This document shows positions 1 to 7,156 of a DNA stretch of 17,525 nt, piece by piece (position 1 is the stretch's first letter; each line of letters opens with the position of its first letter). The stretch lies in assembly GCA_029248825.1 (NCBI GenBank), contig JAQWIP010000069.1, positions 1 to 17,525 of the forward strand. Reading direction: 5' to 3'. Source of the DNA: Alphaproteobacteria bacterium. GTDB lineage: Bacteria > Pseudomonadota > Alphaproteobacteria > RS24. The notes below the pieces were generated by a model. That model made no database searches and had not been told where the DNA came from. It saw only the letters and a program-made list of their open reading frames with translations. The position numbers and the translations under genes were made by a program.

Positions 1-2
1 CC

Positions 3-2603
3 ACGATTGGCAGTCTCACAGGCTCAACCTTAGAAACCTTTTTGGATACAACCAATGATGACGGCGAGTCCGTATCCGAAGGAGACACCGGTTCCTCGCT
101 TGATGTTTATGACAGGCCGGGCGAGTTTTTCTATTCCCACGGCCTGATGAACCGCGGCACGATTGCCGCCAATAGCTGGCACGACGGCTTTAAAGCCGAT
201 GCCGTGCGCCTCGAAGCAGGCGCCACGATTCATGGCGGCATTTACAATAGCGGAAGCATCTCTGCCACCGCCTATAATGGCGACGCCACAGCTTTGGGGC
301 TGAACGCTGGCTCCCTCAACAATGGGCTTCGCAGCGATGGTTCGGTTTTGCTAAATGAAGGCACAATTTTCGCCAGCGTGACCACGCATACGGGCTCGGA
401 TAGCACCAAGACGAAAGCATCGCACACCGCCACCGCCATTAAATTGGCCGATGGTGTGGCGCCCACCACAGGCGCGTTGATTTTCAACCGTGGCACAATT
501 TCTGCTGCCTCCAGACATATCACCGCCGCCACCGACGAGGAAGCCGCGACCAATGTTGCAGGCGAGAATGCCTTTGCCTTGGATTTATCGGCCGTGACCA
601 GCGCGCTTAATTTCACCCAAGGCTTGCGTCAAGACGATGCCTTGCTCGGCTCGGGAACTAACTCGAACACCAATCCTTACCTTGGCGGTGGCGACTTGGA
701 TATCGACCGCACGGGCGACATTGGCGAGGATGACGACGGGAACCCAATCAATATTGCCGATGGAAAAATCGATACGCGCGATATTTCTGCGCCAAGCCTT
801 ACCGGCGATATTGTTTTTGGTTCGGGCGCCAATCAGTTCCGGCTTTTGGCTGGCACGGTGACGGGCGACATTGATTTTGGCGCGAGCGCGGATGAGCTGT
901 TAATCGGCAATTCGATGGGAGATGACGCCAATTCAGAAGATGACATCGACGACAATGAGTATATCGCGCCGATTACGGGTTTTCTTGGCACCCTCCAAAA
1001 TACGGGGGATTTGGACATCACCCTTGGCGGGCAAACGGATATTGCGGCCGAGAAAACGCGCCTGCATTTTTCCGGCCAAGAAGGGCGTGACCTGAACGAC
1101 GATGGCGACGACACTGACCTCGGGGAAGAATTGGAAGGTCTCGACCTCGCCAGTTTGACGCTCAGCGAAGAAGCCGATTTGCGCTTTACCATTAACCCAA
1201 CATTCTTGAGCGGTGCGGTTTTGGATGTGACGACCTTAAGCCTTGGCGCGGATGCCACCCTCTCGCCTTTCATCACGCGCTTGCCGGGACTGGACGCCAA
1301 TGGCGATTTTATATCGCTTGATCTCAAGCTCATCGAGTCGAGTTCTGATCTCAATGGGCTGAGCGGCACCATCAACGACCATTTGCTCGAAGATGGCTAC
1401 CCTTATATTTACAACGTCTCTTTGGCCGTCGATGAGACGGATACGAAAGATGCGATTGTCGCGACTTTCGCCCTGAAGGAAGCCAGCGAGCTTGGGCTGA
1501 ATAAAACCGAAGGCGCGGCTTGGCCAGCCGTGGTTAGCCATTTCGGCACGAATGACACGCTGGAGGGGCGCTTGAGTGCGATTACCGATGGCGATGATTT
1601 CAACGCTTATTACGACCAACTTCTGCCCCAACATGGCGATGGCACGATGAAACAACTGGCCAGTCTTGGCGAAGCCGCCACAGGCGCCGTGGGTCAGCAT
1701 TTGCAGATTGTGGCCGCAGGGGGTCGCCGCGATGGCGATGGCTGGTTGCAGCAATTTGGCGATTATCGCAAACAAGATGCCACCGTCGAAACAGATACCG
1801 TCAGCGGCACCAGCTATGGGTTGGCTGTCGGCTATGATGCGCCAGCCGGCTTTACCGAAGCGCTAGGTTTTTATGCGCAAATGAGTTTCACCTCGGTCAA
1901 CGAAAAGCCGAGCCTATTGCCTAATGGACTGGCGCCCGCGCGCGATGAAGTGAAGTCGGAGAGCTTTGGTGTGGGCGCCTATCTGGCCGATGCGCTGGGC
2001 CCGCTTCGCTATGAGCTGAGTGCGACCGCAGGCTCGGTTGCTTTTGATAGTTTTCGCGGTGTGCAGTTTAATGGCGTTAGCGATTTTTTATCGGCCGCAT
2101 GGGATGGCACATCGACGGCTGCCTCGGCACGGATTATTTACCCCATTCTTCAAGACGACCACCTGTTGCGCGTCGAAGCGGGTCGCGATTACTTCTCGCT
2201 CGAGCAAGATGATTACACGGAAAACACAGCTCTTGGGCTCGACCCCGAATTGGCTTTGCGGGTTCGCGGCGGAAATTCCGATATGACCAGCGATTATCTC
2301 GGCATTCGCGGCAGCTTGCTGCGCGGCGGCGGCAGCCCGAGCGATATCGTATGGGAGCCGAACTATTATTTGGGCTTTCGCCAAGTGTCAGATTATTCGG
2401 CCTATAGCGCCAAAGCCAATTTTGTTGGCAATGACACGGTGTTCGATTTGACATCGCAAGACGAGTTAACCGACAGCACAGAGTTGGGTCTTGGCTTAGC
2501 GGCGCATAATGATTACTTCGCGTTTGAGTTTAGCTATCGCGGCAAATTCGGCGATGGCGAAGAAGTGCATGGCGGCGGCATTTCTGTCCGCTTGCTGTTC
2601 TAA
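3..2603 (+). CDS. Autotransporter (type V secretion), 3' part only
   Basis: The reading frame is open from the window edge (first full codon at base 3) to a TAA, giving 866 visible residues. The true start and signal peptide lie upstream; a TTG at 42 is in frame but is not a credible start. The last ~287 residues (from about 1740) look like an autotransporter beta-barrel: alternating aromatic/polar strands, GTSYGLAVGYDAP near its start, and a terminal Phe (SVRLLF) as in outer-membrane proteins. Before the barrel is a helical linker (YYDQLLPQHGDG, about 1609-1640). The passenger is very acidic, with repeated N-x-G-(T/S)-I-x-A motifs at 150, 246, 354 and 486, and GDIVFGSGANQF / GDIDFGASADEL rungs (about 812-900) typical of beta-helical passengers. 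Asp-rich loops at 729-782, 1089-1127 and 1293-1322 resemble calcium-binding loops. The cargo function (adhesin, enzyme or other) cannot be told. It converges on the downstream phosphatase with overlapping stops. Confidence 0.88.
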   Translation, partial: TIGSLTGSTLETFLDTTNDDGESVSEGDTGSSLDVYDRPGEFFYSHGLMNRGTIAANSWHDGFKADAVRLEAGATIHGGIYNSGSISATAYNGDATALGLNAGSLNNGLRSDGSVLLNEGTIFASVTTHTGSDSTKTKASHTATAIKLADGVAPTTGALIFNRGTISAASRHITAATDEEAATNVAGENAFALDLSAVTSALNFTQGLRQDDALLGSGTNSNTNPYLGGGDLDIDRTGDIGEDDDGNPINIADGKIDTRDISAPSLTGDIVFGSGANQFRLLAGTVTGDIDFGASADELLIGNSMGDDANSEDDIDDNEYIAPITGFLGTLQNTGDLDITLGGQTDIAAEKTRLHFSGQEGRDLNDDGDDTDLGEELEGLDLASLTLSEEADLRFTINPTFLSGAVLDVTTLSLGADATLSPFITRLPGLDANGDFISLDLKLIESSSDLNGLSGTINDHLLEDGYPYIYNVSLAVDETDTKDAIVATFALKEASELGLNKTEGAAWPAVVSHFGTNDTLEGRLSAITDGDDFNAYYDQLLPQHGDGTMKQLASLGEAATGAVGQHLQIVAAGGRRDGDGWLQQFGDYRKQDATVETDTVSGTSYGLAVGYDAPAGFTEALGFYAQMSFTSVNEKPSLLPNGLAPARDEVKSESFGVGAYLADALGPLRYELSATAGSVAFDSFRGVQFNGVSDFLSAAWDGTSTAASARIIYPILQDDHLLRVEAGRDYFSLEQDDYTENTALGLDPELALRVRGGNSDMTSDYLGIRGSLLRGGGSPSDIVWEPNYYLGFRQVSDYSAYSAKANFVGNDTVFDLTSQDELTDSTELGLGLAAHNDYFAFEFSYRGKFGDGEEVHGGGISVRLLF

Positions 2604-3280
2604 AGCGCGTCGAATAAGCCTGGCTTCAAGCGTTTCGCGGCGGCGGCAAATTCTGAAAAATCATCGATGATGGCACCAGCCTTCAGCTCGTCAAGGCTGA
2701 CGCGGCGATAGCCAAAGCTTACGCAAATCGACGCGACATTGGCGGCCATCGCACCAAATGTATCGGCTTCGCTATCGCCCACCATAATGGCATCTTCGGG
2801 TTTTTCGCCAAGCCGCTTCAGGGCTTCTTCGATGGTATCGGGGTCGGGTTTTCGTTTGGGCAAAGTGTCGCCTCCCACCAGCGCCTCGAAATAGCCATGG
2901 ATGCCGAGGCGGAATAATAATTTGGCCGACAGGCTTTCGCGCTTATTGGTGACCACGGCCATGGCGATGCCGCCCGCGCGTGCCGCCTGTAAAATCGGCA
3001 AGAGATTAGGATAGAGACGCGTGTGGGCGTCGATGTTTTGGTCGTAATATAAAACGAATTCTTCGGTCGCTGCATCCAATTGGTCGTCGGGCCAGATGAC
3101 GCCATTTTCTTGCAGGCCACGTTGCAAAATAACGCGCGCGCCGCCGCCAATGAGGTTTTGCGTGGCATCGCCCGAGACTTTTTTCAGTCCGTTTTTGCGC
3201 AAAATATAATTCATCGCGGCATGTAAATCGGGCTTGGTATCGGCAAGCGTTCCATCGAGGTCAAAAAGCAGAGCGGCCAT
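2600..3280 (-). CDS. gph: HAD-family phosphoglycolate phosphatase
   Basis: A 226-residue HAD hydrolase, the usual length for Gph/PGP enzymes, which hydrolyse 2-phosphoglycolate to glycolate in the cytoplasm. Motif I is FDLDGTLADT, with the nucleophile Asp7 and the acid/base Asp9. The VVTNK segment fits motif II, the Lys in LPKRKPDPDT is motif III, and MVGDSEAD is motif IV. A helical cap domain lies between motifs I and II. I chose the ATG at 3280 because the protein then begins MAALLFDLDGT, as in the family, and AGGAC lies 7 bp upstream; the frame can be extended to 3328 but those residues look non-coding. It is divergent from the EamA permease, with 62 bp between starts. Its TAG overlaps the TAA of the convergent autotransporter gene. 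Other HAD substrates (pyrophosphate, other phosphomonoesters) are possible. Confidence 0.9.
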   Translation of the reverse strand: MAALLFDLDGTLADTKPDLHAAMNYILRKNGLKKVSGDATQNLIGGGARVILQRGLQENGVIWPDDQLDAATEEFVLYYDQNIDAHTRLYPNLLPILQAARAGGIAMAVVTNKRESLSAKLLFRLGIHGYFEALVGGDTLPKRKPDPDTIEEALKRLGEKPEDAIMVGDSEADTFGAMAANVASICVSFGYRRVSLDELKAGAIIDDFSEFAAAAKRLKPGLFDAL

Positions 3281-3342
3281 GTGGGGTCCTAATTTCGAGA
3301 TATATGTTGATGCTTCGCGCAAGCGCATGCTACATCCGATTC

Positions 3343-4218
3343 ATGGCACCACGACATCTTTTTCTCATGTTCATCATCTGCTTGGTTTGGGGCTTCACCT
3401 TTGTCGCTGGCAAGGCGGGGGTCACCGAAATTCCACCGATGTTGTTCACCGCATTGCGCTATCTTTTGCTGTCGCTGCTGCTGTTTCCTTTTTTGCAAAT
3501 CGTCGCTGGCCAAATGCCTCAGATTATTTTCATTTCCATCGCCATGGGCTCGGCGCATTTTTCGCTGTTTTATGGCGGCATGTCGATTGCCGACAATGTG
3601 TCCTCCATCGCCGTGGCCACGCAATTGGGCGTGCCGATTAGCACCATTATGTCGATTATCTTTTTAAACGAGCAAGTGGGCTGGCGCCGTTGGTTGGGCA
3701 TTGCCATGTCGTTTGGCGGCGTGCTTATCATCAGTTTCGACCCCGCCATTATCAGCGAGCGGCTCGGCCTTCTTATGGTTGTGGGCGCGGCTTTCATCGG
3801 CTCGGCTGGCACGATTGTGATGAAACAGATTAAACATACCGGCGTTTATCAAATGCAGGCATGGATTGCCATGCTGAGCTGGCCACCGCTGATTGCTCTC
3901 TCGCTGATTTTTGAAAACAACCATGTCGCGGTGTTGCAAAACGCCAGTTGGATGGCGTGGGGCGGGGTGGTCTATACGGCGGTTGGCGCCAGCCTCATCG
4001 GTCATGCGGGCATGTATTATTTGCTGCAACGCTATGATGTCTCCATCACTTCGCCGCTGACGCTTATGGCGCCGATTTTCGGCATTATGTCGGGGGTGAT
4101 TTTCTGGGGCGACCAATTGGGCGTGCGCTTCTGGATTGGCGGCGGCATTGCTTTGTTGGGCGTATTGATTATTGGGCTAAGAAAGCGTGAGGTTGCGCAC
4201 GCGGGCAATGTGCTATGA
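3343..4218 (+). CDS. EamA/DMT-family inner-membrane transporter
   Basis: About 291 residues, very hydrophobic, with roughly ten membrane helices in two homologous halves, the layout of the EamA (drug/metabolite transporter) family. Helix 1 carries the signature VWGFTFVAGKAG. The second half has ITSPLTLMAPIFGIMSGVIFWGDQ, matching the conserved EamA repeat with the acidic residue after the penultimate helix, and the protein ends in a positively charged tail (LRKREVAH). The family exports or imports small metabolites such as amino acids; the substrate cannot be deduced here. The start is uncertain: I use the ATG at 3343 (MAPRHLFLMF) because the family normally begins just before helix 1, but the in-frame ATG at 3304 would add 13 residues; neither has a strong ribosome binding site. 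The stop overlaps the start of the amidase gene (ATGA at 4215-4218), implying co-transcription and coupled translation. Confidence 0.85.
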   Translation: MAPRHLFLMFIICLVWGFTFVAGKAGVTEIPPMLFTALRYLLLSLLLFPFLQIVAGQMPQIIFISIAMGSAHFSLFYGGMSIADNVSSIAVATQLGVPISTIMSIIFLNEQVGWRRWLGIAMSFGGVLIISFDPAIISERLGLLMVVGAAFIGSAGTIVMKQIKHTGVYQMQAWIAMLSWPPLIALSLIFENNHVAVLQNASWMAWGGVVYTAVGASLIGHAGMYYLLQRYDVSITSPLTLMAPIFGIMSGVIFWGDQLGVRFWIGGGIALLGVLIIGLRKREVAHAGNVL

Positions 4219-4970
4219 GTTTGAAAATCCAAACGCATAGCTCGCCAAACCATGACGCGCGGCGCCAAAAGCTAAGCCATATTATTTTGCATTATACCGA
4301 TATGGAGACCCCGCAGGCAGCCCTTCGGCGCTTGTGCGATCCGGCCGCGAAAGTCTCGGCGCATTATCTCCTTCACGCTGACGGACAAATTGTGCAAATG
4401 GTGGAAGAAAGCCGTCGGGCTTGGCATGCTGGCGTCTCGTCTTGGCAGGGCGAAAGCGATATGAATTCGTCTTCCATCGGCATTGAGCTAGACCATAAAG
4501 GGTGCGACGCACAAGGCCATATGGCGGCTTTCCCCGAAGCCCAACGCCAGTCGCTTTATGCGCTTTTGGGCGATATCATCGAGCGCCACGGGCTCGACCC
4601 GCGCCAAGTTATCGGCCATAGCGATATTGCCCCCGGGCGCAAAACCGACCCGGGCGAAGCCTTTGATTGGGCAGAATTATATGCCGCAGGTTTTGGCCTC
4701 TGGCTGAGCGATGTGAAGCTGGAAGCGGTGGCGGATTTACCCTCCGATGCGGCAGGGGAAAAGGCGATAGTGCCTTTGCAAAAAGCGCTGGCGGCTTTTG
4801 GTTATGGCCTCGAGGTAGACGGCGTCTATGGCCAGCAGACGCGCGATGTGGTGGCGGCTTTTCAACGCCATTTCCGCGCCACCCGCATCGATGGGGTTGC
4901 TGACGCCGAGACCCAAAGTCTGATTTATGCCTATTGCCGCGCTAGTCTCGCCAAAGCCGACGCCGGCTAA
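4215..4970 (+). CDS. N-acetylmuramoyl-L-alanine amidase (Amidase_2 + PG-binding domain)
   Basis: A 251-residue zinc amidase of the AmpD/AmiD type that cleaves the bond between N-acetylmuramic acid and the L-Ala of the stem peptide. The Amidase_2 domain covers about residues 20-165. Likely zinc ligands are His26 (LHYTD), His135 (IGHSD) and Asp145 (KTDPG), with Glu91 (IGIELD) as the probable catalytic residue. A PG_binding_1 domain follows at about 184-245 (LQKALAAFGYGLEVDGVYG, then VVAAFQRHF). No signal peptide or lipobox is visible at the N-terminus (MSLKIQTHSSPN), so the protein is either cytoplasmic, acting in muropeptide recycling, or exported by an unrecognised route. It overlaps the permease gene by ATGA and lies just upstream of rnpB, as seen in many alphaproteobacteria (from memory). 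I give no gene symbol because the ampD and amiD roles cannot be separated by sequence alone. Confidence 0.9.
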   Translation: MSLKIQTHSSPNHDARRQKLSHIILHYTDMETPQAALRRLCDPAAKVSAHYLLHADGQIVQMVEESRRAWHAGVSSWQGESDMNSSSIGIELDHKGCDAQGHMAAFPEAQRQSLYALLGDIIERHGLDPRQVIGHSDIAPGRKTDPGEAFDWAELYAAGFGLWLSDVKLEAVADLPSDAAGEKAIVPLQKALAAFGYGLEVDGVYGQQTRDVVAAFQRHFRATRIDGVADAETQSLIYAYCRASLAKADAG

Positions 4971-4983
4971 CGCATATGCTCTC

Positions 4984-5012
4984 TTGACGCTTGGGCTCTA
5001 GCGGCGTAAGCA
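4984..5012 (+). promoter_or_regulatory. Probable rnpB promoter
   Basis: TTGACG (4984-4989) followed 17 bp later by TAAGCA (5007-5012). The -35 box matches five of six consensus positions; the -10 box is weak. Spacing predicts transcription starting about 5018-5020, exactly where the first strand of the RNase P closing helix begins (5019). That agreement is the main support. Confidence 0.6.
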
Positions 5013-5018
5013 AAAAAA

Positions 5019-5380
<362 letters not shown>

Positions 5381-5426
5381 CTTTTCGCAAAATCCACAAG
5401 ATGTAGCCATGTCGGCGCGCGGCGCG

Positions 5427-5520
5427 CCCATATCTGCCCGTTTTTGCCCAAAACCCCCAGCCAAATTCCATTGACACCCATGTATTCCCATGCTATCCCA
5501 AGTAATCCCATAAATGCCCT
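5427..5520 (-). promoter_or_regulatory. MraZ-type operator: 10-bp-periodic TGGG array
   Basis: On the + strand the tetramer CCCA (TGGG on the - strand) recurs at an exact 10-bp interval. Perfect copies lie at 5477-5480, 5487-5490, 5497-5500 and 5507-5510; each has six intervening bases. In the same phase are CCCA at 5427 and 5447, and one-mismatch copies CCCG (5437), TCCA (5467) and CCCT (5517). The 5457 position is shifted by one base (CCCA at 5456). MraZ of Escherichia coli is known to bind TGGGN direct repeats separated by 5 bp, the same 10-bp period, so this is very probably the binding site of the MraZ encoded 60 bp downstream. The downstream four copies are the confident core; the upstream half is degenerate. 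The array covers the predicted -35 and -10 boxes, which suggests autorepression by occlusion. Confidence 0.85.
5471..5499 (+). promoter_or_regulatory. Probable mraZ (dcw operon) promoter
   Basis: A perfect -35 box TTGACA (5471-5476) is followed 17 bp later by TATCCC (5494-5499), preceded by TG one base away (5491-5492), that is, an extended -10. The -10 itself matches only three consensus positions, partly because it doubles as an operator repeat (CCCA at 5497-5500). Transcription would start near 5505-5507, giving a leader of about 75 nt before mraZ. I see no CtrA-type TTAA-N7-TTAA and no GANTC site in this gap. Confidence 0.65.
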
Positions 5521-5540
5521 TACGGTAAGAGGCAGGGAGG

Positions 5541-5560
5541 GTCGGCCAAATTGCGCCGAC
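5541..5560 (+). promoter_or_regulatory. Leader hairpin upstream of mraZ RBS
   Basis: GTCGGC (5541-5546) and GCCGAC (5555-5560) are perfect inverted repeats around an 8-base loop. They lie in the predicted mraZ leader, about 5 bases before the ribosome binding site. The stem could influence initiation or mRNA stability. No T-run follows, so it is not an intrinsic terminator. Function is inferred only from position. Confidence 0.4.
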
Positions 5561-5565
5561 AAATG

Positions 5566-5573
5566 AAGGGGGA
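5566..5573 (+). promoter_or_regulatory. mraZ ribosome binding site
   Basis: A purine-rich AAGGGGGAAG stretch ends about 6 bases before the ATG at 5580. It favours that start over the in-frame ATG at 5586 (MFMSTVT), which aligns slightly better with family N-termini but would be 12 bases from the site. Confidence 0.65.
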
Positions 5574-5579
5574 AGCGAC

Positions 5580-6116
5580 ATGGCCATGTTCATGTCTACA
5601 GTGACGAGCAAGATAGACGCCAAGGGTCGCGTCTCGGTTCCGTCTGTCTTCCGTTCGGCGATACTCGCCCAAAATAGTTCGCCAAACTCTGGCCAAGCCG
5701 CGCCCCACGAAGGGCCGAACGGCATTTTCGTTTATCCCTCTTTCACCGAAGCGGCGATTGAGGGCGGCGGGCAATCGCTGATGAGCGACATTGGCGCCAT
5801 GGTGGAGCGCCTCGATTTGTTCACCGAAGAGCGCGATGCTTTGGCCGCCTCTTTGTTCGCCGACAGCCACCATTTGGCCTTTGATGGCGATGGTCGAGTG
5901 TCATTGCCAGCGCCTCTTTTGGCGCATGCGGGCGTCGAAAAAGAACTGATGTTCGTCGGCCTCGGCACCAAGTTTCAGATTTGGAACCCCGCCAGCTACG
6001 CCGACTTTAGATCGAAAGCGCGCGCCATGGCGCTGCAACAAAGAGGGCTTTTGCGATCGCTTTCCTCCCCGCCTTCGGCGCCGCCAGGCTTGCCACCGAA
6101 CGAGGGCAAGCAATGA
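5580..6116 (+). CDS. mraZ: Transcriptional regulator MraZ
   Basis: A 178-residue member of the MraZ family of AbrB-fold, ring-forming DNA-binding proteins that control the dcw cluster. The two hallmark DxxxR repeats are present: STVTSKIDAKGRVSVP (Asp13-Arg17) and LAFDGDGRVSLP (Asp102-Arg106), each followed by the expected helix. GLGTKFQIWNP, just after the second repeat, is also typical. A Pro-rich tail (about residues 158-178, SSPPSAPPGLPPNEGKQ) extends beyond the usual end of the domain, making it longer than the E. coli protein (152 residues). It is the first gene of the operon, 199 bp after rnpB, with a TGGG repeat array over its promoter that it probably binds to repress itself and its neighbours. 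The stop overlaps the rsmH start (ATGA). Confidence 0.95.
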   Translation: MAMFMSTVTSKIDAKGRVSVPSVFRSAILAQNSSPNSGQAAPHEGPNGIFVYPSFTEAAIEGGGQSLMSDIGAMVERLDLFTEERDALAASLFADSHHLAFDGDGRVSLPAPLLAHAGVEKELMFVGLGTKFQIWNPASYADFRSKARAMALQQRGLLRSLSSPPSAPPGLPPNEGKQ

Positions 6117-7156
6117 GTAGCGGGGGCGACGTGTTCAATAGGCAGCAAGCTAGCGTGCCCCCGGTTTCGGCTCCCCATATTTCTGTATTATTGCCTGAAG
6201 TGGTGGGCGCTTTGGCGCCCCAGCCCGATGAAATTCACGTCGATGGCACTTTCGGCGCGGGCGGCTATACCAAAGCTTTATTTCAGGCCGCCGATTGCAC
6301 CGTGGTGGCGATTGACCGCGATCCGGACACCCAGCAACACGCCGATGTTTTGGCCGCCGAGTTTGGCGCGCGCCTGATTTATCTGTCGGGTTGCTTTGGC
6401 GATATGGAAAGCCTGTTGTCGCAAGCCAATCTCGGACAAGTCGATGGCGTGACGCTTGATTTGGGCGTTTCTTCCATGCAGCTAGACGAGGGCGCGCGTG
6501 GATTTTCTTTCCTGCGCGACGGGCCGCTGGATATGCGGATGAGCCAAAACGGGCAAAGTGCTGCGGATTTATTAAACCAAGCCGAGCCAGATTTGCTGAG
6601 CGATATTTTGCATGTTTACGGCGAAGAGAAACGCGCCCGCGCCATCACCAAAGCCATCGTCGCGCGCCGCGCCGAGACGCCTTTTGCCACCACACAAGAT
6701 TTGGTCGACGTGGTTATTTCCGTTTTGGGGGCACCGCGCTTTGGCAAATCGCATCCCGCAACGCGCACGTTTCAGGCCATTCGGATTTATCTCAATGATG
6801 AGCTTGGCGAGCTATTGCGCGGCTTGCAAGCGGCCGAGCAGGTTTTAAAACCGGGCGGTCGCTTGGCTGTAGTAACTTTTCATTCGCTGGAAGACCGCAT
6901 GGTGAAGCAGTTTTTTGCGCCGCGCACGGGTCGGGCAGGGCGCCCATCGCGCCATCAGCCCGATGTGGAAATGGCGCCACCAAGTTTTGCCGAACCGGTC
7001 AAGCGCACAATCAAGGCGAGTGCGGCTGAAATTCAAGACAACCCGCGTTCGCGCTCGGCGCGTCTGCGCGTGGCGCTGCGCACGCAAGCCGACGCCTTTC
7101 CAGAAAGCGGCGATTTAATGCCCCGCCGCGCCCCGCAAATCGAGGCGCAAAGATGA
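6113..7156 (+). CDS. rsmH: 16S rRNA m4C1402 methyltransferase RsmH
   Basis: A 347-residue SAM-dependent methyltransferase (formerly MraW) that N4-methylates C1402 in the decoding centre of 16S rRNA. The visible family motifs are HISVLLPEVV (22-31), the SAM-binding GTFGAGGYT (45-53), VAIDRDP, the VTLDLGVSSMQLDEGARGFSF block, DGPLDMRM, and near the C-terminus LAVVTFHSLEDRMVKQFF. The C-terminal NPRSRSARLRV is also characteristic. Length is close to the usual 310-340; the extra residues are a 21-residue polar N-terminal extension (MSSGGDVFNRQQ...) before the conserved start. No upstream alternative start fits better, because the ATG is coupled to the mraZ stop by ATGA (6113-6116). Its own stop overlaps ftsL by another ATGA (7153-7156). 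Confidence 0.96.
   Translation: MSSGGDVFNRQQASVPPVSAPHISVLLPEVVGALAPQPDEIHVDGTFGAGGYTKALFQAADCTVVAIDRDPDTQQHADVLAAEFGARLIYLSGCFGDMESLLSQANLGQVDGVTLDLGVSSMQLDEGARGFSFLRDGPLDMRMSQNGQSAADLLNQAEPDLLSDILHVYGEEKRARAITKAIVARRAETPFATTQDLVDVVISVLGAPRFGKSHPATRTFQAIRIYLNDELGELLRGLQAAEQVLKPGGRLAVVTFHSLEDRMVKQFFAPRTGRAGRPSRHQPDVEMAPPSFAEPVKRTIKASAAEIQDNPRSRSARLRVALRTQADAFPESGDLMPRRAPQIEAQR

Noticed and set aside
1236..1775. 179-codon minus-strand frame inside the autotransporter gene
   Set aside because: Antisense shadow of a long, well-supported coding frame, with no ribosome binding site or recognisable domain.
5414..5428. GC-rich near-palindrome GGCGCGC-G-GCGCGCC as an rnpB terminator
   Set aside because: No T-run follows directly (the nearest starts at 5441), and the sequence may be chance GC content or part of the degenerate upstream operator repeats.
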